Shown one piece after another: positions 49,191 to 61,690 of a stretch of 64,000 bases of DNA (its first letter is position 1; every line of letters starts with the position of its first letter). The notes beneath the pieces are model-generated. The model was not told the origin of the DNA. It was given only the letters and a program-made list of their open reading frames with translations, and ran no database searches. The stretch comes from Druceiella hillmani. Its lineage: Eukaryota > Arthropoda > Insecta > Lepidoptera > Hepialidae. Position numbers and translations under genes: made by a program. Location: assembly GCA_039881145.1 (NCBI GenBank), contig JAYKKI010000006.1, positions 17,708,501 to 17,772,500 of the forward strand, written 5' to 3'.

Positions 49191-51710
49191 TGACTTATTA
49201 ATACTAAACTAGGACAAAACGTCACAAAGTGTGAAATTATTAAATGATTAACCAAAGTATTTACCCGCATCGATAGATACTTCGTCATTAGTTTATTTTA
49301 GCCTCTTGTAACTTATTTAGCAATTAAACTTTGGTTTAAATTTATAGGATACGAAATTAAAAGATAAAGGCTGTCAAAGTTTCCTGCCCTGAGTTTTTGC
49401 AGCATATTGGAAAAAAATCGTAGCAAAGTTGTTTAATAAAGTCTTTATTATGTTCTATGTGATTTTGTAGACAAAATTTAGTAAGTGTGTTAAAACTCTT
49501 GAAATCAGTAACAGGGTCTTCTTAAAAACATCATATTCTTTTCAGTAAACTTATAAACTTATTGTCTATAATTTCCTACAATTTTCATCGTGCGCTAATG
49601 AACGTAGTGGAGATAGAAATGTCATTAGGTATTCGAGTAAAAAGACTTTTCAAGCCGTAGAAGAAGGAGGCACCAGAGAAAATATAAATAACACGAATTA
49701 GTAATTTCATTCCATGAAAACGAATTTAAATAAGGATGCGCTCCGTAATACACAGTTGTCCGACAGAGGATTATTTTAAAATTTTGAAGGGTAGTTGAAT
49801 CCAACGATGAGTAGCGTTCCCGCTGATACGTATATTAATACGACCGTTACGTAACGATAAGGTAGTGGATACACATTTGGGACAAAAGAGGTTTTCGGTT
49901 AAATTCAATAGTAAAAAAGGATGTAAATATTATCAAAACACGCCCGATTATTCCGACACGCCGAATATTTGAATACCAAATATTTAATAATTGTTATACA
50001 CTAGTAAATCACGAACAATAGGTAGGAAAATGAGCCTCAAAATACGGTTAAATAAAGTCTGAAAAAGAATTCCGCTTAAAAATACTGTATAAGGAAATGA
50101 AGGGCTTTGCAATATAATTCTAATGTAACGATGTTACGAATTCTTACAAAAGAATAATGCGAAAATAATTACTTATTAAATTACTTTAAGTAGGTGGGCG
50201 ATATAAAAAAAACAATAGGTGAGGCCAATCGAAAAGGTGAAAATCACGAAAGTGAATCGTCTTAACTTTTGGTACTGGAAAAGAAAATAATAGGGGTTTA
50301 GATAAGAAAAATATTTCGCATTGAATTTATTCAATAATACACTTTTTAAATGGTAATTTTGATTATAAAAAAATTCCACACAAAATTAATGGTATTTTCC
50401 AAATTTGTTTTATTCAATACATCATTTATGTACTTTCAGTAATAATAATAGGCATTAAACTAATCTGAATAATATTCTGAAAACTCATTATATGTAGCCG
50501 AATAAGTTGTCACGAAATCAAATCGTAACCAATGTGTAAAGAAAACTGATATTTGTGCGCTTATTTAAAAAAAAAAATGGCCTAAAGAAAGAACATTTAA
50601 AATTTGCACAACATTTCATGGATATTTTCTAAAATAGAAGAGTATTCTATATTTGCAGCTGTATCGACTAAAATTAAATTATTTGGGAACATACAAACGT
50701 TTGTGGAGATACAATTCTAAAACAATTAAATAAAACGTTATTATTGCACAAATTAAAATTGATAACTGAAACTAAACTACGCACCGAACTACGTGCAGTG
50801 CCACCTCTATTTCTTACGCCTGATTGTGCCTCTCAACAAACATTTCTGCAATTCCTGATATCTGCGTCCCTTTTGCAATATCCTTATTGCGGCAATGAAA
50901 ATAAGATTAATACAGTTCTCAATTCGATTAGAAGAATCGCTCTAGCCCTGGGGATCGCAACAAAGAATGTTTCGAGAACAGCTGAATTTTCCCAAACTTT
51001 ACGCAAAACTAAACATATAATCAACTACATGTCTACGCTGAAAAAATACGTAATCTTCATGGTAGTTAACTATGGATATTTCCATTTAATTAGTAAAAAT
51101 TTTAATTATTTATTCAAATTACTTCACACCTTGACTTTCTACTTAAAATTTCGTCAATTTCTAAAACATGAGGCCTAAGTCCACCATCATCTAAATGTCA
51201 CTAAATTATTTATCGTCAGTATAAAGTCCCTCTAACATCCAAAAGCGATTACAAATCCATGACGGAATTTTTATTTGTATGTGTATATAATCGCTCAGCC
51301 TTGTACATTTCATTGGTGTCTTCAATAATTCACGTTGAAGAATAAATTGATTCATTTCCCGTGAGAAATATCTACATAATAATATAGACTCACGTTTCTG
51401 AAGCCAACAAACTCAGCAGCTTCAATGATGCATATAATGTACATATTTATTCGTGAGTCGTTATTTTAATCTCCCGCAAGACTCTGAAGAGAAAATATGC
51501 CATTCGCATCGCAAAATTGGATGTTTAAGTTTCGTTGTATTAAACCGTGCACAGAGATAGTCTTACGGCGAAGGTAGGTTTAAACTTTTATATTATTAAA
51601 CATCGTTAAAGTTGATTTAGTAAAAGAATAACGTCATTTCTCATAAATCATTTCTTCTCAAATATCTTTTACATCGAAACTTATTTACCTTCACTACTTT
51701 TTTATTTGAA
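49191..51710. other. AT-rich DNA with one long unexplained open frame
   Basis: The plus-strand frame 50,744-51,178 (144 codons from TTG; the first Met would come much later) has no recognisable domain. Words PDCASQQTFLQFLISASLLQ and NTVLNSIRRIALALG read like a folded protein, and its GC content seems slightly above the flanks. I do not call it as a gene. At 50,430-50,620 there is similarity to 63,610-63,800 (see that entry). Confidence 0.35.
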
Positions 51711-51716
51711 CATGTT

Positions 51717-51792
51717 GGATATATTTGGCGTTAGTTTTGTAAAAAATCATTGTTCGCAATTAAATAAAACTAAGTGATGTAGTATTATTCTA

Positions 51793-51795
<3 letters not shown>
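51717..51795 (+). mobile_element. MITE-like element, truncated copy 4
   Basis: The first 80 bases of the family (ttggcgttagttttgtaaaa, then gcaattaaataaaactaagt and gatgtagtattatt) run directly into a (TA)n microsatellite at 51,793-51,855, where the copy ends. Confidence 0.7.

Positions 51796-51855
<60 letters not shown>
51793..51855. repeat. (TA)n microsatellite
   Basis: TA repeat at the truncated end of the MITE-like copy. Confidence 0.95.
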
Positions 51856-51857
<2 letters not shown>

Positions 51858-51859
51858 TA

Positions 51860-52247
51860 CGACCTACTACTCTTTACAATTCAATGAACAATTATCATGA
51901 CACTATTTGTGACTGCTTGCCTTAGATAATCATAATGCTCTATGTAAATGCACAATGGATATTCGTATAGTTGCATTTTTTTTTGTTGAGTGAATTATTA
52001 ATTAAAATTCATTACATTCATCTATATAAATTAAAATAACTGGTAAGTAATGTTTTTATGATACTTTTATCTTAGTAGAAATATAATAATAGAAATGCCG
52101 TAATGACTAAATTTAACTGCTCCCTCAAATATTTTCATTAATTAGCATATGTTTCTCTTGTTTTAAATCGTTCTTGTTTTAGGTGTCTTTTAGACTATTA
52201 AATTTATGAAATAATAGGTCCTTAATACATCTCATCGACATAGTATG
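51860..52247. other. AT-rich DNA, nothing recognised
   Basis: No coding or structural signal is visible in this stretch between the (TA)n tract and the SINE-like sequence. Confidence 0.5.
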
Positions 52248-52365
52248 TTAGGCTAATCACAAGGCTTACGGTCTTTCAAGACGCGGGGTATCGTGGAGAA
52301 CCAGATTCGATTCCCAGCCGTTCGTGAGGCGAAACTGGAGTAGTGTCTATAATTGTGTACCTCAA
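52248..52365 (+). mobile_element. tRNA-like SINE relic, copy 1
   Basis: Contains an A-box-like start (ttaggctaatcacaagg) and, some 45 bases on, a B-box-like agattcgattccc, the layout of a tRNA-derived RNA polymerase III promoter. A related copy is at 58,872-58,990, so it is dispersed and not a functional tRNA; no cloverleaf can be drawn cleanly. A GC-richer piece with cagcccgcccgcccagtg follows to about 52,430. Confidence 0.65.
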
Positions 52366-54250
52366 AAAATACAGACCAGTAACGAAAAAGGAAAACTATT
52401 GCGACCACCAGCCCGCCCGCCCAGTGTAACGATTGTAGGTATTATCTCCAATGAGAAACCAATCTAGCTAGTAATAGAGAAACCAATCTAAAGCAGTGGA
52501 CTAGAACAGGCAGTTAATTCGATGCGCTGTTATTTTGAAGTAATTTGTTTCTTAATAATGTTGTTCCTCTGAATAATTTGCAAATTTGAAAGAACCTGAG
52601 CAAATATGCAAAATTCGCCATTTGTGCTAAAATTTATAAATCGTTAGTGCTACAAAAAGTAATGAATTTCTAGTAGAAAATTTCCTTTTTGGAAGTCTTT
52701 TCGTGCAATCTACGGTTGTAGGTCATAGTTCGTTTAAATCGGAAAAAAACCTTTATTTTAATTGTTTTTCTCACATTATTCATGATGAGTTAAAAAGTCA
52801 CAAGACACTCGTGTAAACCAATAAATTTCCTATTATTTTTTTGATATACGCAATGTTGTAAAGTTAACAGTTTTTGAAAACGTCAGTCACCAAAAATTAA
52901 AAAATGATTATTGGCAAATATATTATTATGTGTTTATCAAACCTAAAACTTTGTAGAAAATAAAATTTTTCTCTGAATTATTTTTCAGGCCAAAATATTT
53001 TTTTAATTATAGTCGATTTTTATGTAAAAAATTTGAATATGGATTCTAACTCACGGTTGAGACGTCCACACGATTATTAATCGGTCCAATTTATAGATGT
53101 ATGGAATATGGCATCTCCTGCATTCATACTCTATTGTTATAAGAAATATGCCTTTTAAAAAAAAAAAGTTGGTATTTAACACAATTTTGATTCCACATTT
53201 TTACGTCAGTAATGATTAATTAAATATTTGATTAAAATTATAATTTGCAATATTTCACACGCTGTAATATATTAATGTAAACTATTAATTCCCGTAAACT
53301 ATTAATTTTATAAAATAATACATATAATGACAAAAAATAAAAAAGACATTTAATGCTCTACTGTAATATTTACATGAAAGTTTTAGCGGTAATTTCAATA
53401 TTATTGGGAAGCGAAAGAATAATTTATATCGTGTGCCTATGCAGTCTCAAAACAAAGTGAAATTTGCGAAAAAATAAATGAACAAAAATTAGCTATAATG
53501 AGATCATTTCAATTGCAATTCGTTTTTCGTCTTTCTGCCCTTGAGTTCTTTTCTCATTTTTCTGAAATATTTGTTTAAAAAGGTAACGAGTTTTTAAATT
53601 TATATTTAAAAAACTAGGTATCAATAGAACAACAATTCTTCCTGTAATTATTTAATAATTCTTAATATACAAAGTTCTAATAAAATTTATTGGACCAATT
53701 ATATATTTTATCATAATTATTCTATTCCATCTATCCTTATTGCATACATGACTCAAATATTTGATGCGATCAGTAAATATTGTAAAATTGAAGTTTTTGA
53801 TGATTATTCATAGAAAGTGTCATGAATTATTTATACCGATGGTAACATAAAAACCACCGCAATAAAACCTGTTATTCGCAATCACCCAAAAGTTCTAAAT
53901 AATCAGTGGCAAAGCTTTTATATGAACTTTACCTCTGCTTTTGGTGGCGGTGGATTTCGTCAATGGAAGGATCAACACACTTTTCAATACAAATCAAGCA
54001 GAAATCATAACTTGGCTTTATATTTCCCAATTTTGGAAGACTACAAAAACACATCTTCTTCGGAATTAGGAAAAAATCCATACGATTTTGAAGAACTTAT
54101 TGAAAAATTTTCGCTGTTAGGCCAACCCTTATTCCTTACTATATACCAAATCAATTGCGGTACATAATGATGATTTAGTAGATAGCAGTCAATGAAGATG
54201 TGAACATGGCTTTCAGGAAGAGCAAGATTTAGTAGTGTGAATGTTTTCAA
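52366..54250. other. AT-rich DNA, nothing firmly recognised
   Basis: The plus-strand frame 53,922-54,167 (81 codons, starts MNFTSAFGGGGFRQWKDQ, with a real ATG) has a plausible but unrecognised composition. No splice structure or neighbour supports it. Confidence 0.4.
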
Positions 54251-54469
54251 CTCATATAACAGAAATAATGCCTCTGTTTAAAAAAAGACGATGAACAATT
54301 TTCCTAAAGGGCCAGATATAAATAAAAAAGTATAGTGTCTTTTTCCCTACTTGTTGCATTCCTTAAGGAGCCACAATTCTTGAATTAATTAATCATCATT
54401 GACATTAAAAAAGTGATTAAGGTCTAAATGGTGAGTTTGTTGCCTTTATATGCTTGCTTTATTTTGCAC

Positions 54470-54985
54470 GTCTGTACAGTTGCCAGCACGGTCGTTTCAT
54501 CAGCAATAGTGCCTATAAAAGTTTGTTTGTAATGGAAATATCAGTAGTATACCGTAAAGAGAGAAGAGGTCTAAAGGTCTAAAACATTTCCTGAAGATAC
54601 ACCTGTCTGGATTAGGTAGAAACCTGAATAAGCATCCTTGTGTGATACTCTAAATCCTTTGTCAGATAGATAGGATTTAAGTAATTGACAATAGTTAATT
54701 GGAATCAATTTGCTAATTTTATAAACAAGAACTTTGTAGCATACTTCATCGAAAGCTTATAATATATCTAGGAAGATTGCAGAGCAATATTTTCTATTCT
54801 AGAATACCGTTTTGATTGATTATTACTCAATGAACTTGATCTATGATAGAATGTTTATTTCTGAATTCAAACTGTATATCCGGAACATTCACGAATGGTT
54901 TAAGGGATGACGAGCAATGTCGGTAATAGTACCCCAAACAATTTGGATTTTAAGGGTAGCAGCCACATTGGTCTATACAATATTA
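54470..54985 (-). mobile_element. Jockey-like LINE reverse transcriptase relic
   Basis: Minus-strand frames read in the order of a jockey-clade RT: YRPMWLLPLKSKLFG near 54,978-54,930, QFEFRNKHSIIDQVH near 54,880-54,835, AFDEVCYKVLVYKISKLIP near 54,755-54,700, YLSDKGFRVSHKDAYSGFYL near 54,670-54,610, GVSSGNVL, then GTIADETTVLA near 54,520-54,480, where the usual catalytic FADD is ADE. Stops fall between the blocks (one just before AFDEV, another after GNVLDL). Traces may continue to about 54,250. No 3' tail or target duplication is seen. Confidence 0.8.
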
Positions 54986-54989
54986 TACA

Positions 54990-57905
54990 TTCCACTGGTT
55001 ACTATGTGTGTTTAACATATTCATTTGGGCTGTTTTGATAATGACTTTTGAGCGATAATTCTTTAAATAAACTAGGGGATATTTCATTTATACTAGGTAC
55101 TTTTGTAGAGTTTTGATTTTTATCTTTTTTTTGTACCACTTCTATTCAAGTAACTGGTTTGAGTAGTCAGTGATTGACATACCGGAATTGGATAAATATT
55201 ACACAGTACAGATAGTTACACAGCACAAAATATATTTAATAAATTGAAAACTGACTTCGAAATGAAGATTTAATTGTGGATTTAAATGTATTAATTATAT
55301 TGGACATTTGCGGCTTAGGATGTTTTATCGTTAGGTAAAAATTTCGTGTTTCTATGTCAAACGATTTCTTGAATACAGCTGTGATTGATGAACAGACTGA
55401 CAGACAAGTGATTGATTTTTTTAGACACGGAGTCGTAAAACACAATACTATTTCATAAACAGACTACGTAACTGAATTGAGCAAGTAGGACAAAATCTAA
55501 AGTTAGATATTAAATGCATATGGAATTGCGTTCCAAGATTTTACTGGTTACAGCTGTCAAGAACAAGACAGCAGACAACTGCTAGGATAGGTTTAAGAAC
55601 TTAAGACAAGGCAATTATTAGTCTTTTGAGGACCACTTCTAGAGAAGTAATGACTTGTACAGTTAATATAAAGTCATTACCAATAAAGTAGCGCACCAAC
55701 ATGAAATTACGAATAACTGTATGTTAGTTTACATACGTATATGCATGTGTATAACAGATAGCGCCTTGATAACGTTCGAATTTTATATTCAGATATTTTC
55801 CGTCGTAATGAAAGAGCTGCGTATTATGTACATATAAATATGACTTAATCAATAATTCGATCTGGCATTGAAGCGTATTCGATATTCAATTTATTGACAA
55901 TAGTCGTACTTGAACAGAAATTCTTAGATTGTACACTTTTACAATATATACAAAGACAAAATTTCAGAATTTTTCTGCCGTAGTGATCTGATCACTTTCA
56001 TATTATTTAGTCCATTATATGAAATTGATAGGTCAGATGATTTCCACTGTATATTTATAACAGAAGATAAATTGGAAATTTTTCTATTTTTAAAATATTT
56101 TCCATGAATTTACTATCTTACTATTTTATTATTTCAATAATTCAGCAAGAGCTCCATTTCAAGTTGTATATTCTTTATTTAAACTGAGATTTCGGTGAGT
56201 ATAACCAGATGATTTCATCACAATTATTAATTTCATCTGTGCAATTAGTTTTCAAATCGCCGTCACTTTGAACCCGATGAATAACTTAGTTCATCTACGA
56301 ACTTAATCTAAATATGGATTAAAGCTATTTTTGCAATAATCTTTTGAGAATGGCATCTTGTTTGTCACACCTACAAATTTCGTTGTACTTATATAAACTT
56401 TGCTGATTCCGTACCTGGTATTTTTGATTGGTGCGCGAATACAAACATTTCAAAATAGGAAAATCAGATATATTTGTATTTCTGCGAAGTTCACTCATAC
56501 ATATAGTGAAATAGTAGGAGAATAAATTCATGGAAAATATTTTAAAAAGAGTCATTGATTCAGTGTAACATTTTTTGTGTATCTGAATGTTTATTATTTT
56601 ATGCGTCAATCACGCAAAATCAACTGTAGGATTTTGATGAAATTTAGTATAGTGATAGTTTATAACTAAGAGCAACATGTGAGAGAGAAAAAAAGAAATG
56701 TTTTTCTTATTCCAAATCTCACCCGAACGAAACATGAGGCACAGCTAGTCTTTTATTTATTTTATTTTCTAGTCTTTTACCGAAAACTGAAGAAGAAAAG
56801 TGTCAGTACATAAAAATATCGTAAAGAACTAGCCTTAAGGGATCCAAGTTCAAATTACTCTCCGATCAATTTTGACCCTCGAAATTGAAAAATCAACCGC
56901 ATTATCTCGATTTCTTAGCCCAAAAAATATAAAATTAAATTTAAAAAATATGGAATAAAACACAAGTTTAAAAAGTCTTGAAAAATACATAATAAAATAT
57001 GATTTAAAAAAATCAAAAACCCGGTTACATTTTTATTACGTCCACCAAGAATTGGATAGAAGGACTTAAAGTTTGGGTAAGAATTTATTCGGACCATCTC
57101 TTAATCTTACAACTGTCACGAGTGCCGATGTGCACAAGAAGCATTGGATTTTTTTTTCAATCAGTAGTGCAAGCCTCTGTCTACGTATCAACACTTTTGA
57201 TTACTGGTAGAGTTTAGAGAAAACCGAAAAATAGTCTAACCCAACTTGCACAGTTTTGGCCTTCCGCTTGTGCTTAGTGGATCTCCTTTTTTAAGTAAAA
57301 AAGTACCAACAGACTTGAACAAAAAAATTCGCGAAACAAAAAATTCTTAAAAATTTGTGTCTATTAATATAACGAATTAATGTACTAATATAGGATAGTT
57401 TCACTTCTATATTCGATCGATTAAATGTGTCAACATTAGGTTACTTTCGAAAACTTCATTCCCAGTTCATTTATTATCACAAAATCCTATTTCCACGAAA
57501 AAGTGACCAACTTCAGGCAATAGTAGAAAATGAGATGAACTAATAAATGTATGTGACTATATTCTCTACTTTTTGTCGTCAAGATTATTTAAGATGACTT
57601 ATAAACGTAAACTTTGATTACAATTCATTATATGTTTAATATATTGTTACATTATACTCATAATATTTGATTTATACTGAATAATATATTTTTTATAGTA
57701 AAACCGTAGCAACATGCTACGGTTCACTATTAACGAAACTTATTACCAAGCATTAACTGCAAGTACGACATAAGCTTCGACTACAAACTCGTTACCAAGT
57801 ATAAACTTCAAGATCATACGAGTATATATGCACTTTATGCATAGCCTCAGCGTACTTAATAATGCGTACAGATTCATGAAAGGCAACATGCAATGAAATA
57901 TTCTA
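54990..57905. other. AT-rich DNA, no gene supported
   Basis: Short open frames on the minus strand (55,236-55,445, 56,325-56,609, 56,915-57,097) have no recognisable motif. The first may be upstream sequence of the jockey-like relic but does not match a domain I know. A small perfect hairpin, accgtagcaacatgctacggt, is at about 57,704-57,724. Confidence 0.4.
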
Positions 57906-58195
57906 CGTGCATTTCTTCAGTCTGGATGCTTCACGCGTACGAACCGTAGATCTACATAATCGCGTCTGTTTCCAACAAACCTAGGCTCACGAACTATGCT
58001 TTCAGAATTCGGTAAACGCGCATATTTTTTCATGTCGGTTCGATTGTACGCAAGCAGTTCAAAAAACCCGTCCACGCTAACGCCCGCGCACATATCGCAC
58101 CGTAAACTTTGCAAAGGTCAGCTTAAACAAGCAGGTCTTGATAGTCCAAGAGTGGCGACAATCTTGAAAGCAAAACTTTTCATAACATTTTAAAG
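57905..58195. other. GC-richer segment with open frames on both strands
   Basis: Within DNA of about 30% GC this 290-bp block is visibly richer in G and C and in CpG. It is open on the plus strand from ATG 57,996 to 58,193 (65 codons) and on the minus strand from 58,114 to 57,917 (words CDMCAGVSVDGFFELLAYNR and EPRFVGNRRDYVDLRFVRVK). Neither product is recognised. The minus-strand reading looks more protein-like and could be an exon or a transposon fragment. Confidence 0.4.
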
Positions 58196-58279
58196 AAATT
58201 GCTCGTACACGTTATTAGTATTCGTATATTAATATGTAGTCGTTGATATAAATATAGCCTTTTTCTATGTAGATTACTA

Positions 58280-58770
58280 CATGGTCAGATTCAACCATTG
58301 TTTGGGAACTTTTCCTTTTTGTAGAATGTTATCAATAAGCTTAGCTAATATAAAAGCTAAATAATCACATCTTTTGTTTAAAAGTTCATTAGCTATTCCC
58401 ATAACACCTACGGATTTGTTATTCCAAAGGCATTAATGGCTTTAGTGGCCTCTCTCAGAAATGACTCGGGAACGTAATCGGTATTATTCAATGGGGTGTG
58501 TGACTCGATTGATCGTCTATAAGCTGGCTACCGTAGAAATTAGCATAGTAACATGTGGATTCATCAACTATTTTCTTATTTTCTAGAATTTTCTTATTGC
58601 TCACTTTTCGCACGTTTCTCCAGGTGAGAAATCCCATTTTTGTCGAAGTTGAGGTTCTTATTTTACAATCGTCACATTGTATGTAGGGAATCAATTTGTT
58701 GTTCTATAAATTATATTTTAAGATCTCTATGTATTAGTTTGTTATTACCTTATTTAAAATTTCTAATTTT
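58280..58770 (-). mobile_element. RTE-like LINE, start of the reverse transcriptase region
   Basis: On the minus strand a frame reads KMGFLTWRNVRKVSNKKILE, then a block like CYYANFYGSQL, ESFLREATKAINAFG, GIANELLNKRCDYL and DNILQKGKVPKQW. This is the layout just upstream of the RT fingers in RTE-type LINEs (an acidic 'YY..LY' block, 'GIPNELL', then 'GK.P..W'). The 'KNGKAPG' part is eroded and a stop ends the frame near 58,280. It belongs with the endonuclease remains at 59.2-59.8 kb, separated from them by a SINE-like insert. Confidence 0.6.
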
Positions 58771-58871
58771 TTCTAAAGTTCTTTGTACGATTTGATATTT
58801 TATTTAGGCGAACGTTTTCTTCAATATTTAACTTTGTTTCCTCTAAATAATGTAATGTCATCGTTAAGGTG

Positions 58872-58990
58872 TGTTGGATTGACCACAAGGCATACGACCT
58901 TTGACAACGCGGTACACCGCAGGGATACAGGTGCAATTCCCGGTCGCTCGTTGAGCGTGGCTTGACTGGTGTTATGGTTGATTCTAAGAG
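58872..58990 (+). mobile_element. tRNA-like SINE relic, copy 2
   Basis: Aligns with 52,248-52,365: gttggattgaccacaaggca, then acaacgcggtacaccgcagg, caggtgcaattcccggtcgc and a short gagcgtggcttgactgg stretch. The boxes of a Pol III promoter are recognisable but weak. It lies between the RT and endonuclease parts of the RTE-like relic. Confidence 0.65.
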
Positions 58991-59229
58991 ATTACTCTCC
59001 TAGCAACAAGGCCACCATATTTATCAAATATATACATTAGAGTTATAAACAAATTAATAATTATAATTGTTTGATACTAAGAGCATTCGTAACGTATCTA
59101 TTTGCTGATAATTTGATTTGTGGAGTAGTTTAATTGTATTTGCTTTATGAAATAGAGTGGAATCTTTAATATATTGACAGTTTGTTTTTACAGGGGTTGT
59201 TTTATTTAATGATTGGTATATATTTTGAA

Positions 59230-59815
59230 TCTACGGATAGTCACTCTTAACTTTGTTTTTTTTTTAATTTCATCTGTGTCGCTCTATAGTAATCCTTATA
59301 AAAAGAGAATTCATTTTCAACCTCCACACCATCATATCTTGAAATATTTTTGCCAAAAATTAAACCATTTTCCATCTTTATTCTCTATCAAACAAAATCC
59401 AAGCCCATTTTTCGTCTAGATTTTTCTTAGGAAATTGGTTAATGGTTTTCATGTCATGTTCTGTACAAAAGTTTAATAGTTGTTGTCCATTATTATTTTA
59501 TTCTTTTGTTTCTAGAAAATTTACCTACAATATGGTGTTAAAATTACCTTCTCTCTCCGATTCTTGCATTAAAATCATTATTATTACACCATGCTTCACT
59601 TTGCCTAACTCTCCCAAAATTTTATCAAGTGTGTTATAAACATATAGTTTTTACATCTGGGGTGAATTCCGTCTGTGCATAGGCTAGAATTATATTTAGA
59701 TGTACTATGTCTGAGAAACTAAATGCGAGTCTGATCTGTCTGTAATACCTCTAAATAGTATGATATTATTCTCTTAATTTTTCTTAACATAGAATCCTAC
59801 GCCATACATATATAC
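59230..59815 (-). mobile_element. RTE-like LINE endonuclease domain relic
   Basis: Minus-strand frames give, from high to low coordinate, a GVGFYVKKN-like start near 59,810, RYYRQIRLAFSFSDIVHLNI and ILAYAQTEFTPD near 59,660-59,720, and NNNGQQLLNFCTEHDMKTIN followed by KWAWILFDRE near 59,495-59,400. This is the order of an apurinic-type endonuclease of RTE or L1 kind (GVGF, 'YAPT', 'NG..LL.FC..N', '.W.SPDG'). The catalytic blocks are split by stops and frame changes, so the copy is dead. Confidence 0.7.
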
Positions 59816-61464
59816 ATATAATAAGCTAGACAATTACGATAGAATGTGAGATCTTCGTATTAAGTTATTCCCTCATTGAGTATTTTAATCTTTCAAAGTA
59901 ATATAATGTTCCACTTTATATGTTTCAGAGCTTATCTAAGTTCAATTAATTTTTCTTTGGACTCTGGAATTCTTGACCCTAGGGGTTGAAGTAATTCATT
60001 CCTGTGGTAACTATTCCTGTTGGGATTTTCTTCGATTACAGGGGTTTGGGAGGTGGGAAGGGGGTGTATTATTTTATTGCTTCTTTAATAATCAGTTGTC
60101 ACGGGAGCTTTAGTTTACACGTGATTTTGAATATTCTATTGATTGTACGACGCTCGTATGATTCAGACAGTATTTTAATAACGTGGGTATAAGGACTGGT
60201 TTTGTTTTTTTGATTCTTGATTTTGTGGAAGAGTGTATTGTCTGATGATATAAGTAGCGATTTATTTTTTCTTACTAGGCTACGTGCATACTTAATTTTA
60301 GTATTTTGAAGAGGTCTCTTTTTATTTGTGTTATCCTTCATTGATTTTTCTTTGACAAAAACCCTCCTAGTATAACTCAAAATTATCATTCTTCAACTTT
60401 CTTTATAGTGTTTAAATTTTTCTTGGAGTTTTTTCGTTATTCTAAAACTTTAGTTTAAAACGTTAGACCTCCTTTATATACATATTGGTATCATTCAAGG
60501 GTTTATTTTTCTAATTTAATATTTTACTATATGTTAGGTAGGTCTTCTTGGTTGACCAACTCTTTCTTACTTCCTATTAACTAGATCCAAGTCTGTTTTT
60601 TATTAAAAAAGATTTATAAATTCAGATTTTCGTAAGAGTTTTCTTTTCCACTATTTGGATAAATATAAAAATGCCTTCTCCTTCTTTGCTTTCCCAACAA
60701 TTAGACCCCATATTTTTGGTCTTTATTTGCCGTTTTTATATTCTGGATTTTACTGTAGGTCATATTTATTTTTACTTGTATCCTTTTTTTACTTAGACTT
60801 CTACTCTTGGTCGGATTTTTTATTGTTAATTTTGGTACTAATCTGTGTTTCATTCTTCTTCAGAATTTCATTCTTCTTCAGAACTATATTAATAAGTCAA
60901 TAACAAATCGATGCGGATTGTAAGTATCCGATATTTCTCGTAGATGGAGAGTAAATTTATTATTATCAGCTGCTATTTATAGATATTTTTATATCGAATA
61001 TATGGATCCAGCTATAGCTGTTGCTGATGATTATCAGTTACACAATATTTCTTTTACTATGGCCTTTATGAATTATTTGTTTAATCCAATTTCCGTTGTT
61101 TCTTTTGGTGAATTGTCACTCGTGGCGGCACTATTCTAAGATTGTATATTGTTTGATCCGATATTACTTACGAATTCTTTTAGATTATGTGTGTTGTAAT
61201 TTTTATATTTTCTTAATCCTACTAAAACGTATTCCGTTTTGCATCAGCCACGATTTCCACTCAATAAGCGTCTAAAAGTGCACGTTTTTCAGTATTTTTG
61301 GCTGACTTTTCACTTTAAGTGTTCGAAGTGTATTTAAAATATATATATTCAGTATATATTCAGTATATATATGTATTCAGTATATATATTTCTCCTTTAC
61401 ACTTATTTCAGGTTGTTTAGTTTGTACGCGACTGCGACCAATATAAAAAGGACATTCTTCCAGT
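59816..61464. other. T-rich DNA, no gene supported
   Basis: The plus strand is strongly T-rich, which would fit the A-rich sense strand of the LINE lying on the minus strand continuing here, but no domain is recognised. Near 60,850-60,885 the word attcttcttcaga is present twice in tandem. At about 61,340-61,395 there is a short (TA)n tract with repeated attcagtatata. Confidence 0.4.
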
Positions 61465-61690
61465 TTTTATGGTTCTGTAGCCAAATGACAAAAATGAAAC
61501 CTTTATAATTTTGCCCTATTCGTCTATCCATCTATCTGTCTGTATATCACGGCCATTTTATTTGGAGACTATTGGCACTCTATAGATGAAATTTGGATGA
61601 TAGGCGTTTTCTATGAACTATTATATGAGTTTACGCATCGTTAAATAGGACTTTAAAATGATATTTCTCCAAAATAACTTTTTTATTAAA
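61465..61690 (+). repeat. Lepidoptera-type interspersed repeat relic, copy 2
   Basis: Starts ggttctgtagccaaatgaca, goes on with an aacctttata box, ctatccatctatctgtctgt, atcacggccattttatt and gatgaaatttggatgatag. This is the order of the same 'ggttccgta...ctgtctgtc...cagccac...tgaaacttgg' element as recalled from lepidopteran genomes, here more complete than the copy at 8.1 kb. Non-coding. Confidence 0.6.

Noticed and set aside
52248..52365. Possible tRNA gene because of A- and B-box-like words
   Set aside because: No full cloverleaf can be drawn, and a second diverged copy at 58.87 kb shows that it is a dispersed SINE-like repeat.
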